Positions 19,026-27,523 of a stretch of 58,442 nt of DNA are shown piece after piece. Origin of the DNA: an uncultured bacterium (GTDB taxonomy: Bacteria > Verrucomicrobiota > Kiritimatiellia > PWTM01); the NCBI GenBank assembly GCA_937139365.1, contig CAKZPT010000054.1, forward strand, positions 1 to 58,442, written 5' to 3'. Each line of letters begins with the position of its first letter. The first letter of the stretch is position 1. The position numbers and the translations under genes were made by a program. The notes beneath the pieces are model-generated. The model was given only the letters and a program-made list of their open reading frames with translations. It was not told the origin of the DNA and ran no database searches.

Positions 19026-19037
19026 GGCGGACCTCCT
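19023..19037 (-). promoter_or_regulatory. Shine-Dalgarno site that decides the infC start
   Basis: On the minus strand AGGAGG (19037-19032) is followed by six bases and then ATC (19025-19023). This strong site has no ordinary start codon in range, which supports ATC as the authentic start and self-regulation by IF-3 at this codon. Confidence 0.65.
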
Positions 19038-19058
19038 GTGTTTCGGGGCGCTGCCCCT

Positions 19059-20810
19059 CTAGGTTGCCGGGGCGGCGCCCATGCTCGCCGCCTCCTCCTT
19101 CAAACGCGCGATCGCCTCGTTCAGCTTCATCGGACCGAGATCGCCGGCGGTCCGGTGGCGGAGCGCCACCTGGTCCGACTCGGCCTCCCGCGGGCCGACC
19201 ACGGCCATGTACGGCACCTTGTCCGCCTGCGCCTGCCGGATCTTGGCGCCGATCTTATCCGGCGAGGGATCGATCTCCGCGCGCAGGTCGTGCGCCCGGA
19301 GCCGTCCGGCGACCTCCCGTCCGTACTCCGCCACGCGGTCGCTGACGGGCAAGACCCGGACCTGTTCCGGGGCCAGCCACAGCGGAAAGGCCCCGGCGTA
19401 GTGCTCCACGAGAATGCCGAAAAACCGCTCGAGGCTGCCGAGAAGGGCGCGGTGGACCATGTACGGCCGGTGCGCCGCCCCGTCGGCCCCAACGTAGGTC
19501 ATGTCGAACCGCTCCGGCAGGTTGAAGTCGAACTGGATGGTGCTCATCTGCCACTCGCGGCCGATCGCATCGAGCACCTTCAGATCGATCTTCGGTCCGT
19601 AGAACGCCCCGCCGCCGACGTCGGTCTCGTACGGGATCCCCTCGGCCCGCAACGCCTCCTCCAGCGCCGCGGTCGCCCTTGTCCAGCGATCGGCCTCGCC
19701 GACCGCCTTCTCGGGCCGGGTGGCGAGGTAGGCGGCGATGTCCTCGAACCCGAACGCCCGCCACATCGCGCGCGCGAAGCGGATGACCTCGCGGATCTCG
19801 GACTCCATCTGCTCCGGCGTGCAGATGATGTGTGCGTCGTCCTGCGTGAACCCGCGGACCCGCAACAGCCCGTGCAGGACGCCGGCCTTTTCGTAGCGGT
19901 ACACCGTGCCCAGTTCTGCGTACCGCACCGGCAGATCGCGGTACGACCGCCGACGCCCCTTGTACACCTGGATATGGAACGGGCAGTTCATCGGCTTGAT
20001 GAAGTACTCGGCCTCGTCGATCTTCATCGCCGCGTACATGCTCTCGCGGTAGAAGTCGAGGTGGCCGGAGGTTGCCCAGAGGTCCGCCCGACCGATGTGC
20101 GGCGTGTAGAGCAGCTCGTAGCCGGCGCGGAAATGCTCGCGACGCCAGAACTCCTCGATCAAGCAACGGACGCGGGCCCCCTTCGGATGCCAGTGGATCA
20201 GGCCGGGCCCGACCGCCTCCTCGACGCTGAACAGATCCAGCTCGCGGCCCAGCCGGCGATGGTCACGCCGCCGCGCCTCCTCCAGGCGGCCCAGGTACGC
20301 CTCCAGCTCCTCGCGGGAGGGGAATGCCGTCCCGTACACCCGCTGGAGCATCGGGTTGGTCTCGAGGCCATGAAAATACGATCCGGCGACGCTGAGCAGC
20401 TTGAAGGCCCCGATCCGGCCGGTGCTCTCGACGTGCGGTCCCCGGCACAGGTCCCAGAACTCCCCGCTCCGGTACAAGGTGATCGGCTCGCCGTCCGGGA
20501 TTTCCGCCAGCCGCTCCAACTTGTAGGTCTGCCCCGCCGCCTCGAGCCGCCGCCGCGCCTCCTCCCGCGTCACCTCCTCGCGGACAAACGGATGGTCCTC
20601 GGCGACGATCTTCGCCATCTCGCCTTCGATCCGCTCGAAGTCCTCGGTCCCCAGGCGATGCGGGAGGTCGAAGTCGTAGTAAAATCCGTCGTTGGTGGCA
20701 GGGCCGATGTCGAGCCGGACCGGTTGAAAGAGCCGGCACACCGCGGCGGCCATCACGTGGGCCGCGCTGTGACGCATGCGTTCGATGTCCGGCGCCGTGC
20801 CTCGATTCAT
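19059..20810 (-). CDS. thrS: Threonyl-tRNA synthetase without TGS domain
   Basis: 583 residues from ATG 20810. The editing (SAD) domain starts almost at once (RMRHSAAHVMAAAV, FYYDF). It is followed by the class II catalytic core with motif 2 (RYEKAGVLHGLLRVRGFTQDD), the zinc Cys in KPMNCPFH and motif 3 (HRALLGSLERFF), and then the anticodon-binding domain (VRVLPVSDRVAEYG). Bacterial ThrRS is usually about 640 residues with a TGS domain of about 60 residues first; that domain is missing and no remnant is visible before the start. I see no good ribosome site before ATG 20810. thrS-infC order is the classical one, but rpmI-rplT do not follow. Confidence 0.93.
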   Translation of the reverse strand: MNRGTAPDIERMRHSAAHVMAAAVCRLFQPVRLDIGPATNDGFYYDFDLPHRLGTEDFERIEGEMAKIVAEDHPFVREEVTREEARRRLEAAGQTYKLERLAEIPDGEPITLYRSGEFWDLCRGPHVESTGRIGAFKLLSVAGSYFHGLETNPMLQRVYGTAFPSREELEAYLGRLEEARRRDHRRLGRELDLFSVEEAVGPGLIHWHPKGARVRCLIEEFWRREHFRAGYELLYTPHIGRADLWATSGHLDFYRESMYAAMKIDEAEYFIKPMNCPFHIQVYKGRRRSYRDLPVRYAELGTVYRYEKAGVLHGLLRVRGFTQDDAHIICTPEQMESEIREVIRFARAMWRAFGFEDIAAYLATRPEKAVGEADRWTRATAALEEALRAEGIPYETDVGGGAFYGPKIDLKVLDAIGREWQMSTIQFDFNLPERFDMTYVGADGAAHRPYMVHRALLGSLERFFGILVEHYAGAFPLWLAPEQVRVLPVSDRVAEYGREVAGRLRAHDLRAEIDPSPDKIGAKIRQAQADKVPYMAVVGPREAESDQVALRHRTAGDLGPMKLNEAIARLKEEAASMGAAPAT

Positions 20811-20954
20811 TCGGTTCGGGCGGCCCACTACGGCCGGGCGCGGTACGTGGCGCGCGGCGGAGCCATCCAGCGTGGTCAGTTTCGCCGCTTCTCGAAGGAA
20901 AATCAAGCGTCTCCGTCGCCGGCGTCCCGCCTTGCCTTGCGGGGTGCCGGCCGT

Positions 20955-22043
20955 ATGATGTCCTGCGTTCCCGCGATGCCCCACGACTCCGCCAACGACC
21001 CGGCCCCCTCCGCGGAGGCCATGCCCGTGCCGCTCCGCTGGGTGGGGCCGATCCGACTGGCCGGCCCCGACGCGACGGGCGACGTCCGCGTGCCGCTGGC
21101 GACCTTCGAGTCGCCCCTGTGGCCGTCTGTCGACCGCGGCGCGCGGGCCACGCGCGCGGCCGGCGGGATTCGCGTGGTCGTGCTGCGCGAGGGCATGACC
21201 CGGTCGGTGCTGCTCGAGGCCCCCGACGCGGCCGCCGCGGTCGCGGCGGCCTCGGAGATCGAAGCCCGCCAGGGCGACCTCGCGCAGGCCGCGCAGCACG
21301 GCAGCCGCCATGCCCGGCTCTTGGGCCTGCACGCGGAGGTCTGCGGGGCGTTGCTGTACCTCCGCCTGACGTTGGACACCGGCGAGGCCGCCGGCCACAA
21401 CATGGCCACCCGCGCCGCGCAGCAGGCCCTCGACTGGATCGCCCGGCAATGGCCGACGCTGCGGCCTGTCTCCGTCTCCGCGAACTACTGCGTGGACAAG
21501 AAGGTCTCCGCCATCAACGCGATCCTCGGCCGGGGCCGGCAGGCCATCGCCGAGGCGGTCGTGCCGGCGGAGATCTGCCGGACCGTGCTTCGGGTCGAAC
21601 CCGCCGCCATGGCCGACCTCAATCTGAAGAAGAACCTCGTCGGCTCCATCCTCGCCGGTTCGCTGCGGTCCGCCAACGCGCACCATGCGAACATGCTCTT
21701 GGCGCTCTACTTGGCTACGGGGCAGGATGGCGCCAACGTGGTCGAAGGCTCGCAGGGCGTCACGCTGGCGACGGTGGCGGATGGGGCGTTGAGATTTTCC
21801 GTCACGCTGCCCAACGTCATCGTGGGCGTCGTCGGCGCGGGGAAGGACTGCCCGGCTGCGCGGCGGCACCTCGAGGCCCTCGGCTGCGCGCCGGGCACGC
21901 CGGGGGCTGCGCGGCGGCTGGCCGCCATCGCGGCGGCCGTCGTGCTGTGCGGCGAACTGTCGTTGTTGGCCGCGCTGGCCAACCCCGGCGAACTGGTCCG
22001 ATCGCACTTGCGGCTCGAGCGGAAGGGCAGGGACGCACGATGA
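20955..22043 (+). CDS. mvaA: Hydroxymethylglutaryl-CoA reductase
   Basis: About 362 residues. The catalytic set is present: Glu in TFESPLW, Lys in the block NYCVDKKVSAINAILGRG, Asp in ATGQDGANVVE and His in GELVRSHLRLERK. Other core blocks are GHNMATRAAQQAL and GELSLLAALA. The usual nicotinamide loop GTVGGGT is replaced by GVVGAGK. It reduces HMG-CoA to mevalonate with NAD(P)H, the committed step of the mevalonate pathway. It is the first gene of a coupled four-gene operon, divergent from thrS. The exact start is uncertain: ATG at 20955, 20958, 20976 and about 21021 are all in frame and none has a strong ribosome site. Confidence 0.88.
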   Translation: MMSCVPAMPHDSANDPAPSAEAMPVPLRWVGPIRLAGPDATGDVRVPLATFESPLWPSVDRGARATRAAGGIRVVVLREGMTRSVLLEAPDAAAAVAAASEIEARQGDLAQAAQHGSRHARLLGLHAEVCGALLYLRLTLDTGEAAGHNMATRAAQQALDWIARQWPTLRPVSVSANYCVDKKVSAINAILGRGRQAIAEAVVPAEICRTVLRVEPAAMADLNLKKNLVGSILAGSLRSANAHHANMLLALYLATGQDGANVVEGSQGVTLATVADGALRFSVTLPNVIVGVVGAGKDCPAARRHLEALGCAPGTPGAARRLAAIAAAVVLCGELSLLAALANPGELVRSHLRLERKGRDAR

Positions 22044-23110
22044 GCCCGAAACCGCCCAGCGGCTCCGCGACCCGCCGCCGCAAGGAGGAGGCGATCGACG
22101 CCTTCCGCGACGACCCCGGCATCGAGCGCGGCGGCCGTCACTTCGACCGCATCCGGCTGGTCCACCGATCGCTGCCGGAGGTCGATCTGGAGGAGGTGGA
22201 CACCTCCTGCGAATTCCTCGGGCGCCGCCTGTCCTTCCCGCTGCTGATCTCGTCGATGACGGGAGGCAGCTCCAACCGCCTGCGCCGGATCAACCGCAAC
22301 CTCGCCGAGGCGGCGCAGGCCTGCCGTGTGGCGATGGGCGTCGGCTCGCAGCGGGTCATGCTCGAACACCCCGAGGCGGCGGACAGTTTCGACCTGCGGC
22401 CGCTGGCGCCGGACATTCCGCTGATGGGCAACATCGGCGCCGTGCAACTGAACCTCGGCGTCGGCGTGGCGGAATGCCGCCGGCTGGTGGACCATCTCCA
22501 GGCGGATGCGCTGATCGTGCACTGCAACGCGCTGCAGGAGGCCGTTCAGCCGGAGGGGCAGACGCGGTTCGGGGGCGCGATTCAGCGGATTGGCGAACTC
22601 GTCCGGGGGCTGCCGGTCCCGGTCGTCGTCAAGGAGGTCGGCGCGGGTATGTCGCCGGCCGATGCCAGCCGTCTGCTTGAGGCGGGCGTCCGGATCGTGG
22701 ACGTCGCCGGCGCGGGCGGCACGTCGTGGAGCCGCGTGGAGGATCACCGCCGTCGCGCCGCCGGGATCGCCGACGGCCTCGGTCGCGCGTTTGAGGACTG
22801 GGGCATTCCGACCCCGCTGGCGCTGGAGTTGCTCCGGCCGCTGCGCGGGCGGCTGACCCTGATCGCGTCCGGCGGCGTGCGCAGCGGGGTGGACATGGCC
22901 AAGGCGGTCGTGCTCGGCGCGTCCCTGGTGGGGCTGGCGCGGCCGTTCCTCGAGCCGGCGATGGAGTCCGCCGGGCACGTGATCGAGGTGATCGAACGGC
23001 TTCGGCGCGAGTTTCGGCTGGCGATGTGGCTGACCGGGGCGCGCACGATCGCCGAGCTGTGCGGCAACGACGCGCTGCGGCTGCCCGATCCGACGGAGGC
23101 CCGTCCGTGA
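22040..23110 (+). CDS. fni: Type 2 isopentenyl-diphosphate delta-isomerase (FMN)
   Basis: 356 residues. Hallmarks of the FMN-dependent isomerase are RKEEAIDAFRDDP at the N-terminus, LLISSMTGGS, GVGSQRVML, HCNALQEAVQPEGQTRF (the PEG block with the catalytic region), VKEVGAGMSPADA, VDVAGAGGTSW and LIASGGVRSGVDMAKAVVLGA. It interconverts IPP and DMAPP in the cytosol using reduced FMN. The ATG overlaps the stop of the reductase gene (ATGA) and its stop overlaps the next start (GTGA). Confidence 0.93.
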   Translation: MSPKPPSGSATRRRKEEAIDAFRDDPGIERGGRHFDRIRLVHRSLPEVDLEEVDTSCEFLGRRLSFPLLISSMTGGSSNRLRRINRNLAEAAQACRVAMGVGSQRVMLEHPEAADSFDLRPLAPDIPLMGNIGAVQLNLGVGVAECRRLVDHLQADALIVHCNALQEAVQPEGQTRFGGAIQRIGELVRGLPVPVVVKEVGAGMSPADASRLLEAGVRIVDVAGAGGTSWSRVEDHRRRAAGIADGLGRAFEDWGIPTPLALELLRPLRGRLTLIASGGVRSGVDMAKAVVLGASLVGLARPFLEPAMESAGHVIEVIERLRREFRLAMWLTGARTIAELCGNDALRLPDPTEARP

Positions 23111-24267
23111 ACCCCGGCATCGACCGGCTCAGCTTTTACTGTCCCGCCTACGCGCTGGACCTCCGGCGGCTGGCCGAGGCGCGCGGGGTGGACCCGGACA
23201 AGTACCTGTCGGGGCTGGGGCAGGAGACGATGGCTGTCGCACCTCCGGACGAGGACATCGTCACGATGGCCGCCAGCGCGGCCCTGCCCATCGTGGAAGC
23301 CGATGGTGCGGACGACTTCGACTGGATCCTCGTGGCGACGGAGACCGGGGTGGACCAGTCGAAGGCCGCCGCGACCTTCGTCCACGGCCTGCTGGAGCTG
23401 CCCTCCACCTGCTCGGCGTTGGAGTTGAAGCAGGCCTGTTACTCGGCCACCGCCGCGCTGCACATGGCCTGCGCCTGGGTGGCGGCCCGTCCCGACCGCG
23501 CCGTGTTGATCGTCGCCTCCGACATCGCCCGCTACGAGCTTTGCAATCCGGGCGAGCCGACGCAGGGCGCCGGCGCCGTCGCGATGCGCATCACGGCGCG
23601 GCCGCGCGTCCTCGAGATCGATCCGTTCCGGGGCGTCCACGCCGACGACGTCTTCGACTTCTGGCGGCCCAACTATCGGGAGGAGGCCCTCGTGGATGGC
23701 CAGTACTCCACGCGCATGTACCTGGCCGCCCTGACGGCCGCCTGGGAGCGCTACGGGGCCGCGTCGGGGCTTGATTGGACGGCCTTCCGCCGCCAGTGCT
23801 TCCACCTGCCGTTCACGCGCATGGCCGAGAAGGCGATGCTGCACCTGCAGCGCACGGCGCGCTGGCCTTCTGAGGGGTTTCGCGACCGGATCGCCGACGG
23901 CCTGGCCTACAACCGCCACACCGGCAACACCTATGCGGCGTCGCTGTACGAGTCGTTGACCTGCCTGCTCGAAACCGCCGCGGAGGACCTGGCCGGGGCC
24001 CGCGTGGGGCTGTTCAGCTACGGATCCGGTTGCACGGCGGAATTCTTTAGCGGCGTGGTGCGTCCGGGCTATCGGGAGGTCCTCCGGGCCGAGGCGCACC
24101 GCCGGCAACTGGCCGACCGGGTTGCGCTGGACTATCGGCAGTATGAGGATATCGTACGGTTGCCGCTGCCGAAGGACGGCGGGGAGCACGTGTTCGCCCA
24201 GTACCGCACCGGCCCTTTTCGGTTCGCGGGATTGAGCCAGCACAAGCGGGTCTACGAACGGCTGTGA
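23107..24267 (+). CDS. mvaS: Hydroxymethylglutaryl-CoA synthase
   Basis: 386 residues from GTG 23107. The thiolase-fold catalytic triad is visible: Glu/Thr block VATETGVDQSKA, nucleophile Cys in ELKQACYSATAAL and His in HLPFTRMAEKAML. RLAEARGVDPDKYLSGLGQ at the start and GLFSYGSGCTAEFF near the end fit bacterial HMG-CoA synthase. It condenses acetyl-CoA with acetoacetyl-CoA to HMG-CoA, which the reductase two genes upstream then uses. It is GTGA-coupled on both sides. Confidence 0.94.
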   Translation: MNPGIDRLSFYCPAYALDLRRLAEARGVDPDKYLSGLGQETMAVAPPDEDIVTMAASAALPIVEADGADDFDWILVATETGVDQSKAAATFVHGLLELPSTCSALELKQACYSATAALHMACAWVAARPDRAVLIVASDIARYELCNPGEPTQGAGAVAMRITARPRVLEIDPFRGVHADDVFDFWRPNYREEALVDGQYSTRMYLAALTAAWERYGAASGLDWTAFRRQCFHLPFTRMAEKAMLHLQRTARWPSEGFRDRIADGLAYNRHTGNTYAASLYESLTCLLETAAEDLAGARVGLFSYGSGCTAEFFSGVVRPGYREVLRAEAHRRQLADRVALDYRQYEDIVRLPLPKDGGEHVFAQYRTGPFRFAGLSQHKRVYERL

Positions 24268-25277
24268 AGGCGATCGCGCCGGGCAAGCTGATCCTGAGCG
24301 GGGAGCACGCGGTGGTGTACGGCCGCCCCGCCGTGGCAATGGCCATCGACCGAAGCGCCGTCGCGGAGATCTTCGCCGGGACGGGGCCCGAGGGAGAGGT
24401 GTCCTTCGACCTGGCCGACCTGCGCCTGCGCGAATCCTACACCCTGATGGCGCTGCGCGACTTTCAGCGCCGCGTCCGCCGCAACTACGAGCTGTTCCTC
24501 GAGGGCCGGCTCGGCATCCGCCAGGTGCTGCGCAAGCCGATCGAGCTGTTCCAGTATGCCTTCATCATCGTCCTCGATGGCCTCCACCTGAAACTGGCGC
24601 ACGGCCTGGACATCCGCCTACGGTCGAACATCCCCATCGGCTGCGGACTGGGCTCGTCCGCGGCGACCATCCTCTCCCTGCTGCGCGCGGTGGGCCACTA
24701 CTTCCGCGTGGAGTTCCGGCCCGACTGGTACTACCAGTACAGCCTGGAGGTCGAGCGCCTGCAGCACGGCTTCCCCAGCGGCGTGGATACGCAAATCTCC
24801 CTGCATGGCGGCTGCGCCCGCTTCCGCTCGGGACAGGTCGAACGCCTCCCGCTGCCCCGCGTGCCGATCTCGCTCGTGCAGACGGGCGCTCCTGTCACCA
24901 CCACCGGCGAATGCGTGGCGGAGGTCCGCCGCCGGCACGCGTCGGACGGAGCCCTCTGGGACGACTTCGGCGCCGTCGCCACCGACATGGAGACCGCGAT
25001 CCGGGCCGACGATCATGACGGCGTCGTTCGCGCGGTGCGGCGCAACCACCGCCTGCTGCGGCGGATCGGCGTGGTCCCCGAGAAGGTGGCCCGGTTTGTC
25101 GAGGAGGTCGAGCGGTGCGGCGGCGCGGCCAAGATTTCCGGGGCCGGCGCGGTGGCCGGCGACGCGGCCGGGATCGTCATGGTCGTCGGCTCGGCGCCGC
25201 CGGCCGATCTCTGTCGCGCCTTCGGCTACTCCATCGTCAACGTCCGCGGCGAGCCGCTCGGGGCGCGAATCGTCTGA
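24264..25277 (+). CDS. mvk: Mevalonate kinase (GHMP family)
   Basis: 337 residues from GTG 24264. GHMP motif 1 APGKLILSGEHAVVYGRPAVA is at residues 5-25, the ATP loop is IPIGCGLGSSAATILSL, and motif 3 reads KISGAGAVAGDAAGIVMVVG. An insertion of mostly charged helix (about 55-95) lies before the ATP loop. It phosphorylates mevalonate to mevalonate-5-phosphate. It closes the coupled operon. Phosphomevalonate kinase and diphosphomevalonate decarboxylase are not in this operon, so they must be elsewhere or replaced. Confidence 0.9.
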   Translation: MKAIAPGKLILSGEHAVVYGRPAVAMAIDRSAVAEIFAGTGPEGEVSFDLADLRLRESYTLMALRDFQRRVRRNYELFLEGRLGIRQVLRKPIELFQYAFIIVLDGLHLKLAHGLDIRLRSNIPIGCGLGSSAATILSLLRAVGHYFRVEFRPDWYYQYSLEVERLQHGFPSGVDTQISLHGGCARFRSGQVERLPLPRVPISLVQTGAPVTTTGECVAEVRRRHASDGALWDDFGAVATDMETAIRADDHDGVVRAVRRNHRLLRRIGVVPEKVARFVEEVERCGGAAKISGAGAVAGDAAGIVMVVGSAPPADLCRAFGYSIVNVRGEPLGARIV

Positions 25278-25422
25278 GCCCGTCCCGTTTGGGCGTTCCT
25301 TTGCGCCTCCGCATGGTTGGCACGAGGCGCGGCCCTGAGTTTCCTCGGCCGTGATGCGCGCCGCGGTCGGCCCGTTCGGGCCGGGAAGCGCGAACGAGCG
25401 AGACGAGAAAGGAGACGTCGCG

Positions 25423-25788
25423 ATGAGCATGTTGGCCGAGTTCCGGGAGTTCGCGGTCAAAGGCAACGTGGTGGACATGGCCGTTGGGATCATCATCGGC
25501 GGCGCGTTCGGCAAGGTGGTGACGTCGGTGGTCAACGACGTCCTGATGCCGCCGATCGGCCTTCTGCTGGGTGGCGTCAATTTCCGCGACCTGGCGGTGA
25601 CGCTGAAGCCGGCCTCCGGCGAGGCGGCCGCGGTGAAGCTGACCTACGGCAACTGCCTGCAGACGGTCGTCGACTTCCTGATCGTCGCGTGGGCGGTGTT
25701 CTTGTTGATCAAGGCGCTGAATGCGCTTCGCCGCGCCGCGGAGGCGGCGGCCCGAAAGTCGGCCGCGGCGGATTCGTCCTCCCGGTAG
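25423..25788 (+). CDS. mscL: Large-conductance mechanosensitive channel MscL
   Basis: 121 residues from ATG 25423, with a GAAAGGAG ribosome site upstream. [27 protein letters not shown] forms the amphipathic start and pore helix TM1, [17 protein letters not shown] is the loop signature, and TM2 is [18 protein letters not shown], followed by a charged C-terminal bundle. As a homopentamer in the inner membrane it opens under strong osmotic down-shock. It stands alone after the mevalonate operon. Confidence 0.95.
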   Translation: MSMLAEFREFAVKGNVVDMAVGIIIGGAFGKVVTSVVNDVLMPPIGLLLGGVNFRDLAVTLKPASGEAAAVKLTYGNCLQTVVDFLIVAWAVFLLIKALNALRRAAEAAARKSAAADSSSR

Positions 25789-26042
25789 GGTGGGGGACCA
25801 TCGTCGTCGCCAGCTTTGTCCGTGCCACTTGTTCCTCGTCCGTGGGGTAGGGCCAACGGTCGATGCGGGGGGCGGCGCTGCGCGTCACGTCCGGTTTCAC
25901 ATGCAGCTCGTAGGGCTCGACCTTGGTCGAGCCGCGGCCATCGACCTCGCCAAGGGGCGCACCACAGTGCACATGCGGGCCCATTTCCCGGTAAGGCAAG
26001 CGCTTGCTCGAACCGCAACTGTGCGGAGAACGGTCGCTGCCG
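25789..26042. other. Intergenic stretch between mscL and pilT
   Basis: About 250 bases between convergent genes. A 96-codon minus-strand frame (25999 to 25709) begins MPYREMGPHVHCGAPLGEV, but its 3' part runs over the end of mscL and I recognise no family. It may be a remnant of another gene. No clear terminator hairpin with a T-run is visible. Confidence 0.3.
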
Positions 26043-27137
26043 TCAGGTGGCCAAAATCCTCCGGGCTTCGTCGAGGAAGACGCCCTTGAGGTTCATCCGC
26101 AGCGCCTCGGGGTTGCCGGCGTTCCGCAGCCCCGTTTCCTCGGTGATCTCGCCGGAACGGATCAACGCGTAGAGCGACTGGTTGAAGGTCTGCATCCCGT
26201 CCTCCGTCCCGGTCTCGATCGCGGCAGGCAGCTTGTCCAGCCGGTCTTGCTCCAGCAGTTTCCGCACCGTGGGCGTGTTGATCAGGATCTCGACCGCCGG
26301 CCGGACGCCGCCGTCCGTCGAGGGCACGAGTCGCTGGCAAAACACGGCGCGCAGGTTGTCGGCCAGCGACATCCGGATCGCGTCGCGCTCGGTCGCGGGG
26401 AAGAAATCGAGAATGCGCGGAACCGCCTGCGACGCCGTGCCGGTATGCAACGTGCTGAAGACCAAATGCCCCGTCTGCGCCGCGGTCAGGGCGGCGAGGA
26501 AGCTGTCGGCGTCGCGCATCTCGCCGATCATGATCACGTCGGGGTCCTGTCGCAGGATGTGCTTCAGGGCCGCGTGAAACGAAGGGGTGTCGATGCCGAC
26601 CTCGCGCTGGGAGATGATCGAACGCTTCGGCGCGAACAGATACTCGATCGGGTCCTCGACCGTCAGAATGCGCCGCACCAGCGTGGCGTTGATCTTCTCC
26701 AGGATCGCGGCAAGGCTGGTGGACTTGCCACAGCCGGTCGTCCCGGCCGCCAGAACGATCCCCCTCGGGAGCATCGCGAAGGAGGACAACTGCGACGGTA
26801 GATGCAGCTCCTCGAACGAGGGAATCCGGTCCTTCACATACCGCAGCGCGATCGACGCGCGGCCGGTGGCCTGGAACAGGTTGACGCGGAAGCGGCCCAC
26901 CCCCGGCTCGGCAAAGGAAAAATCGGCGTCGTGCCGCGCGCGAAAATCGTCCGCCAGGTGCGCGGGCAGCAGCCTGGCCGCCATCTCCTCGACCTCCTCG
27001 TCGGACAGGGGGGGAACGGCGGCCTCCTCCTTCAACTCTTGGTGGACGCGGTACGCCGGCGGCCGCCCGCCCACGAGGTGGAGGTCCGAGGCGCCGAGTT
27101 CGACCGTCCGCTTCAGTAGTTCATGCAGTGCGGGCAT
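26043..27137 (-). CDS. pilT: PilT-type twitching-motility ATPase
   Basis: 364 residues from ATG 27137. The N-domain begins LHELLKRTVELGASDLHLVGG. The Walker A motif is GTTGCGKST, the Asp box and Walker B read RQDPDVIMIGEMRDADSF, the His box is HLVFSTLHTGTA, and the arginine-finger region follows. It is a hexameric ATPase that retracts type IV pili or powers a related secretion filament. The start lies 25 bases inside the preceding small gene, so the two are co-translated. A pseudopilin gene lies 9 kb away at 36.5-37.3 kb. No pilB, pilC or pilQ is in the window. Confidence 0.92.
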   Translation of the reverse strand: MPALHELLKRTVELGASDLHLVGGRPPAYRVHQELKEEAAVPPLSDEEVEEMAARLLPAHLADDFRARHDADFSFAEPGVGRFRVNLFQATGRASIALRYVKDRIPSFEELHLPSQLSSFAMLPRGIVLAAGTTGCGKSTSLAAILEKINATLVRRILTVEDPIEYLFAPKRSIISQREVGIDTPSFHAALKHILRQDPDVIMIGEMRDADSFLAALTAAQTGHLVFSTLHTGTASQAVPRILDFFPATERDAIRMSLADNLRAVFCQRLVPSTDGGVRPAVEILINTPTVRKLLEQDRLDKLPAAIETGTEDGMQTFNQSLYALIRSGEITEETGLRNAGNPEALRMNLKGVFLDEARRILAT

Positions 27138-27481
27138 TGCGTCCCGAGCCGCTTCGATACGCACTTCATGCGCTCGAGGAACTCCTTCGGCGCGTCGGTG
27201 AAGAGGATCCAGACCCGGTACAGTCCCTTCGCCGGAACCCGCACGGACTGTACCGCGATCCCACGACATTGCGCCCGCAGCTCGTTACCCGATTCGTCGG
27301 GATAGGCCACGTCGAGGGCCAGAATCTTATACGGCCGGATCTCCTCCTCGGAGTAAAACTGCACGCCCAGCGGGCAACAGCGGAAGGTGCCGGTGTCCTG
27401 AGGAGTCTCCCCGTGGCCGAAGCACACGACGACTCGATTTAACGTTTGGGATGAGTTCGACGCGCTCACGTTGTCACCCAT
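27113..27481 (-). CDS. Small PilZ-like protein coupled to pilT
   Basis: About 122 residues, not firmly recognised. The middle, KILALDVAYPDESGNELRAQ, followed by CRGIAVQSVRVP and YRVWILFTDAPKEFLERM, resembles a PilZ-type beta barrel without a clear RxxxR c-di-GMP motif. The C-terminus has a CPHC pair (TQCPHCMNY) that could bind metal. Overlap with pilT by 25 bases suggests a role in pilus control. The start is unsure: ATG 27481 lies inside a good -10 element, GTG 27469 is almost at the predicted transcript start, and TTG 27505 lies in the -35 element. Confidence 0.6.
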   Translation of the reverse strand: MGDNVSASNSSQTLNRVVVCFGHGETPQDTGTFRCCPLGVQFYSEEEIRPYKILALDVAYPDESGNELRAQCRGIAVQSVRVPAKGLYRVWILFTDAPKEFLERMKCVSKRLGTQCPHCMNY

Positions 27482-27505
27482 ACGAGGGTGCAGGATGGTT
27501 GTCAA
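27477..27505 (-). promoter_or_regulatory. Probable promoter for the PilZ-like-pilT pair
   Basis: On the minus strand a perfect TTGACA (27505-27500) is followed by 17 bases and TATGGG (27482-27477). Transcription would begin around 27470, next to GTG 27469, which would make the message leaderless or nearly so. Confidence 0.45.
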
Positions 27506-27523
27506 CCCTTAGGGAGGGAAAAA

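Noticed and set aside
17913-22043. A 1376-codon plus-strand open frame
   Set aside because: Only its last third (from 20955) is a real protein, HMG-CoA reductase. The first part lies antisense to infC and thrS and is low-complexity Arg/Ala/Gly, a by-product of high G+C.
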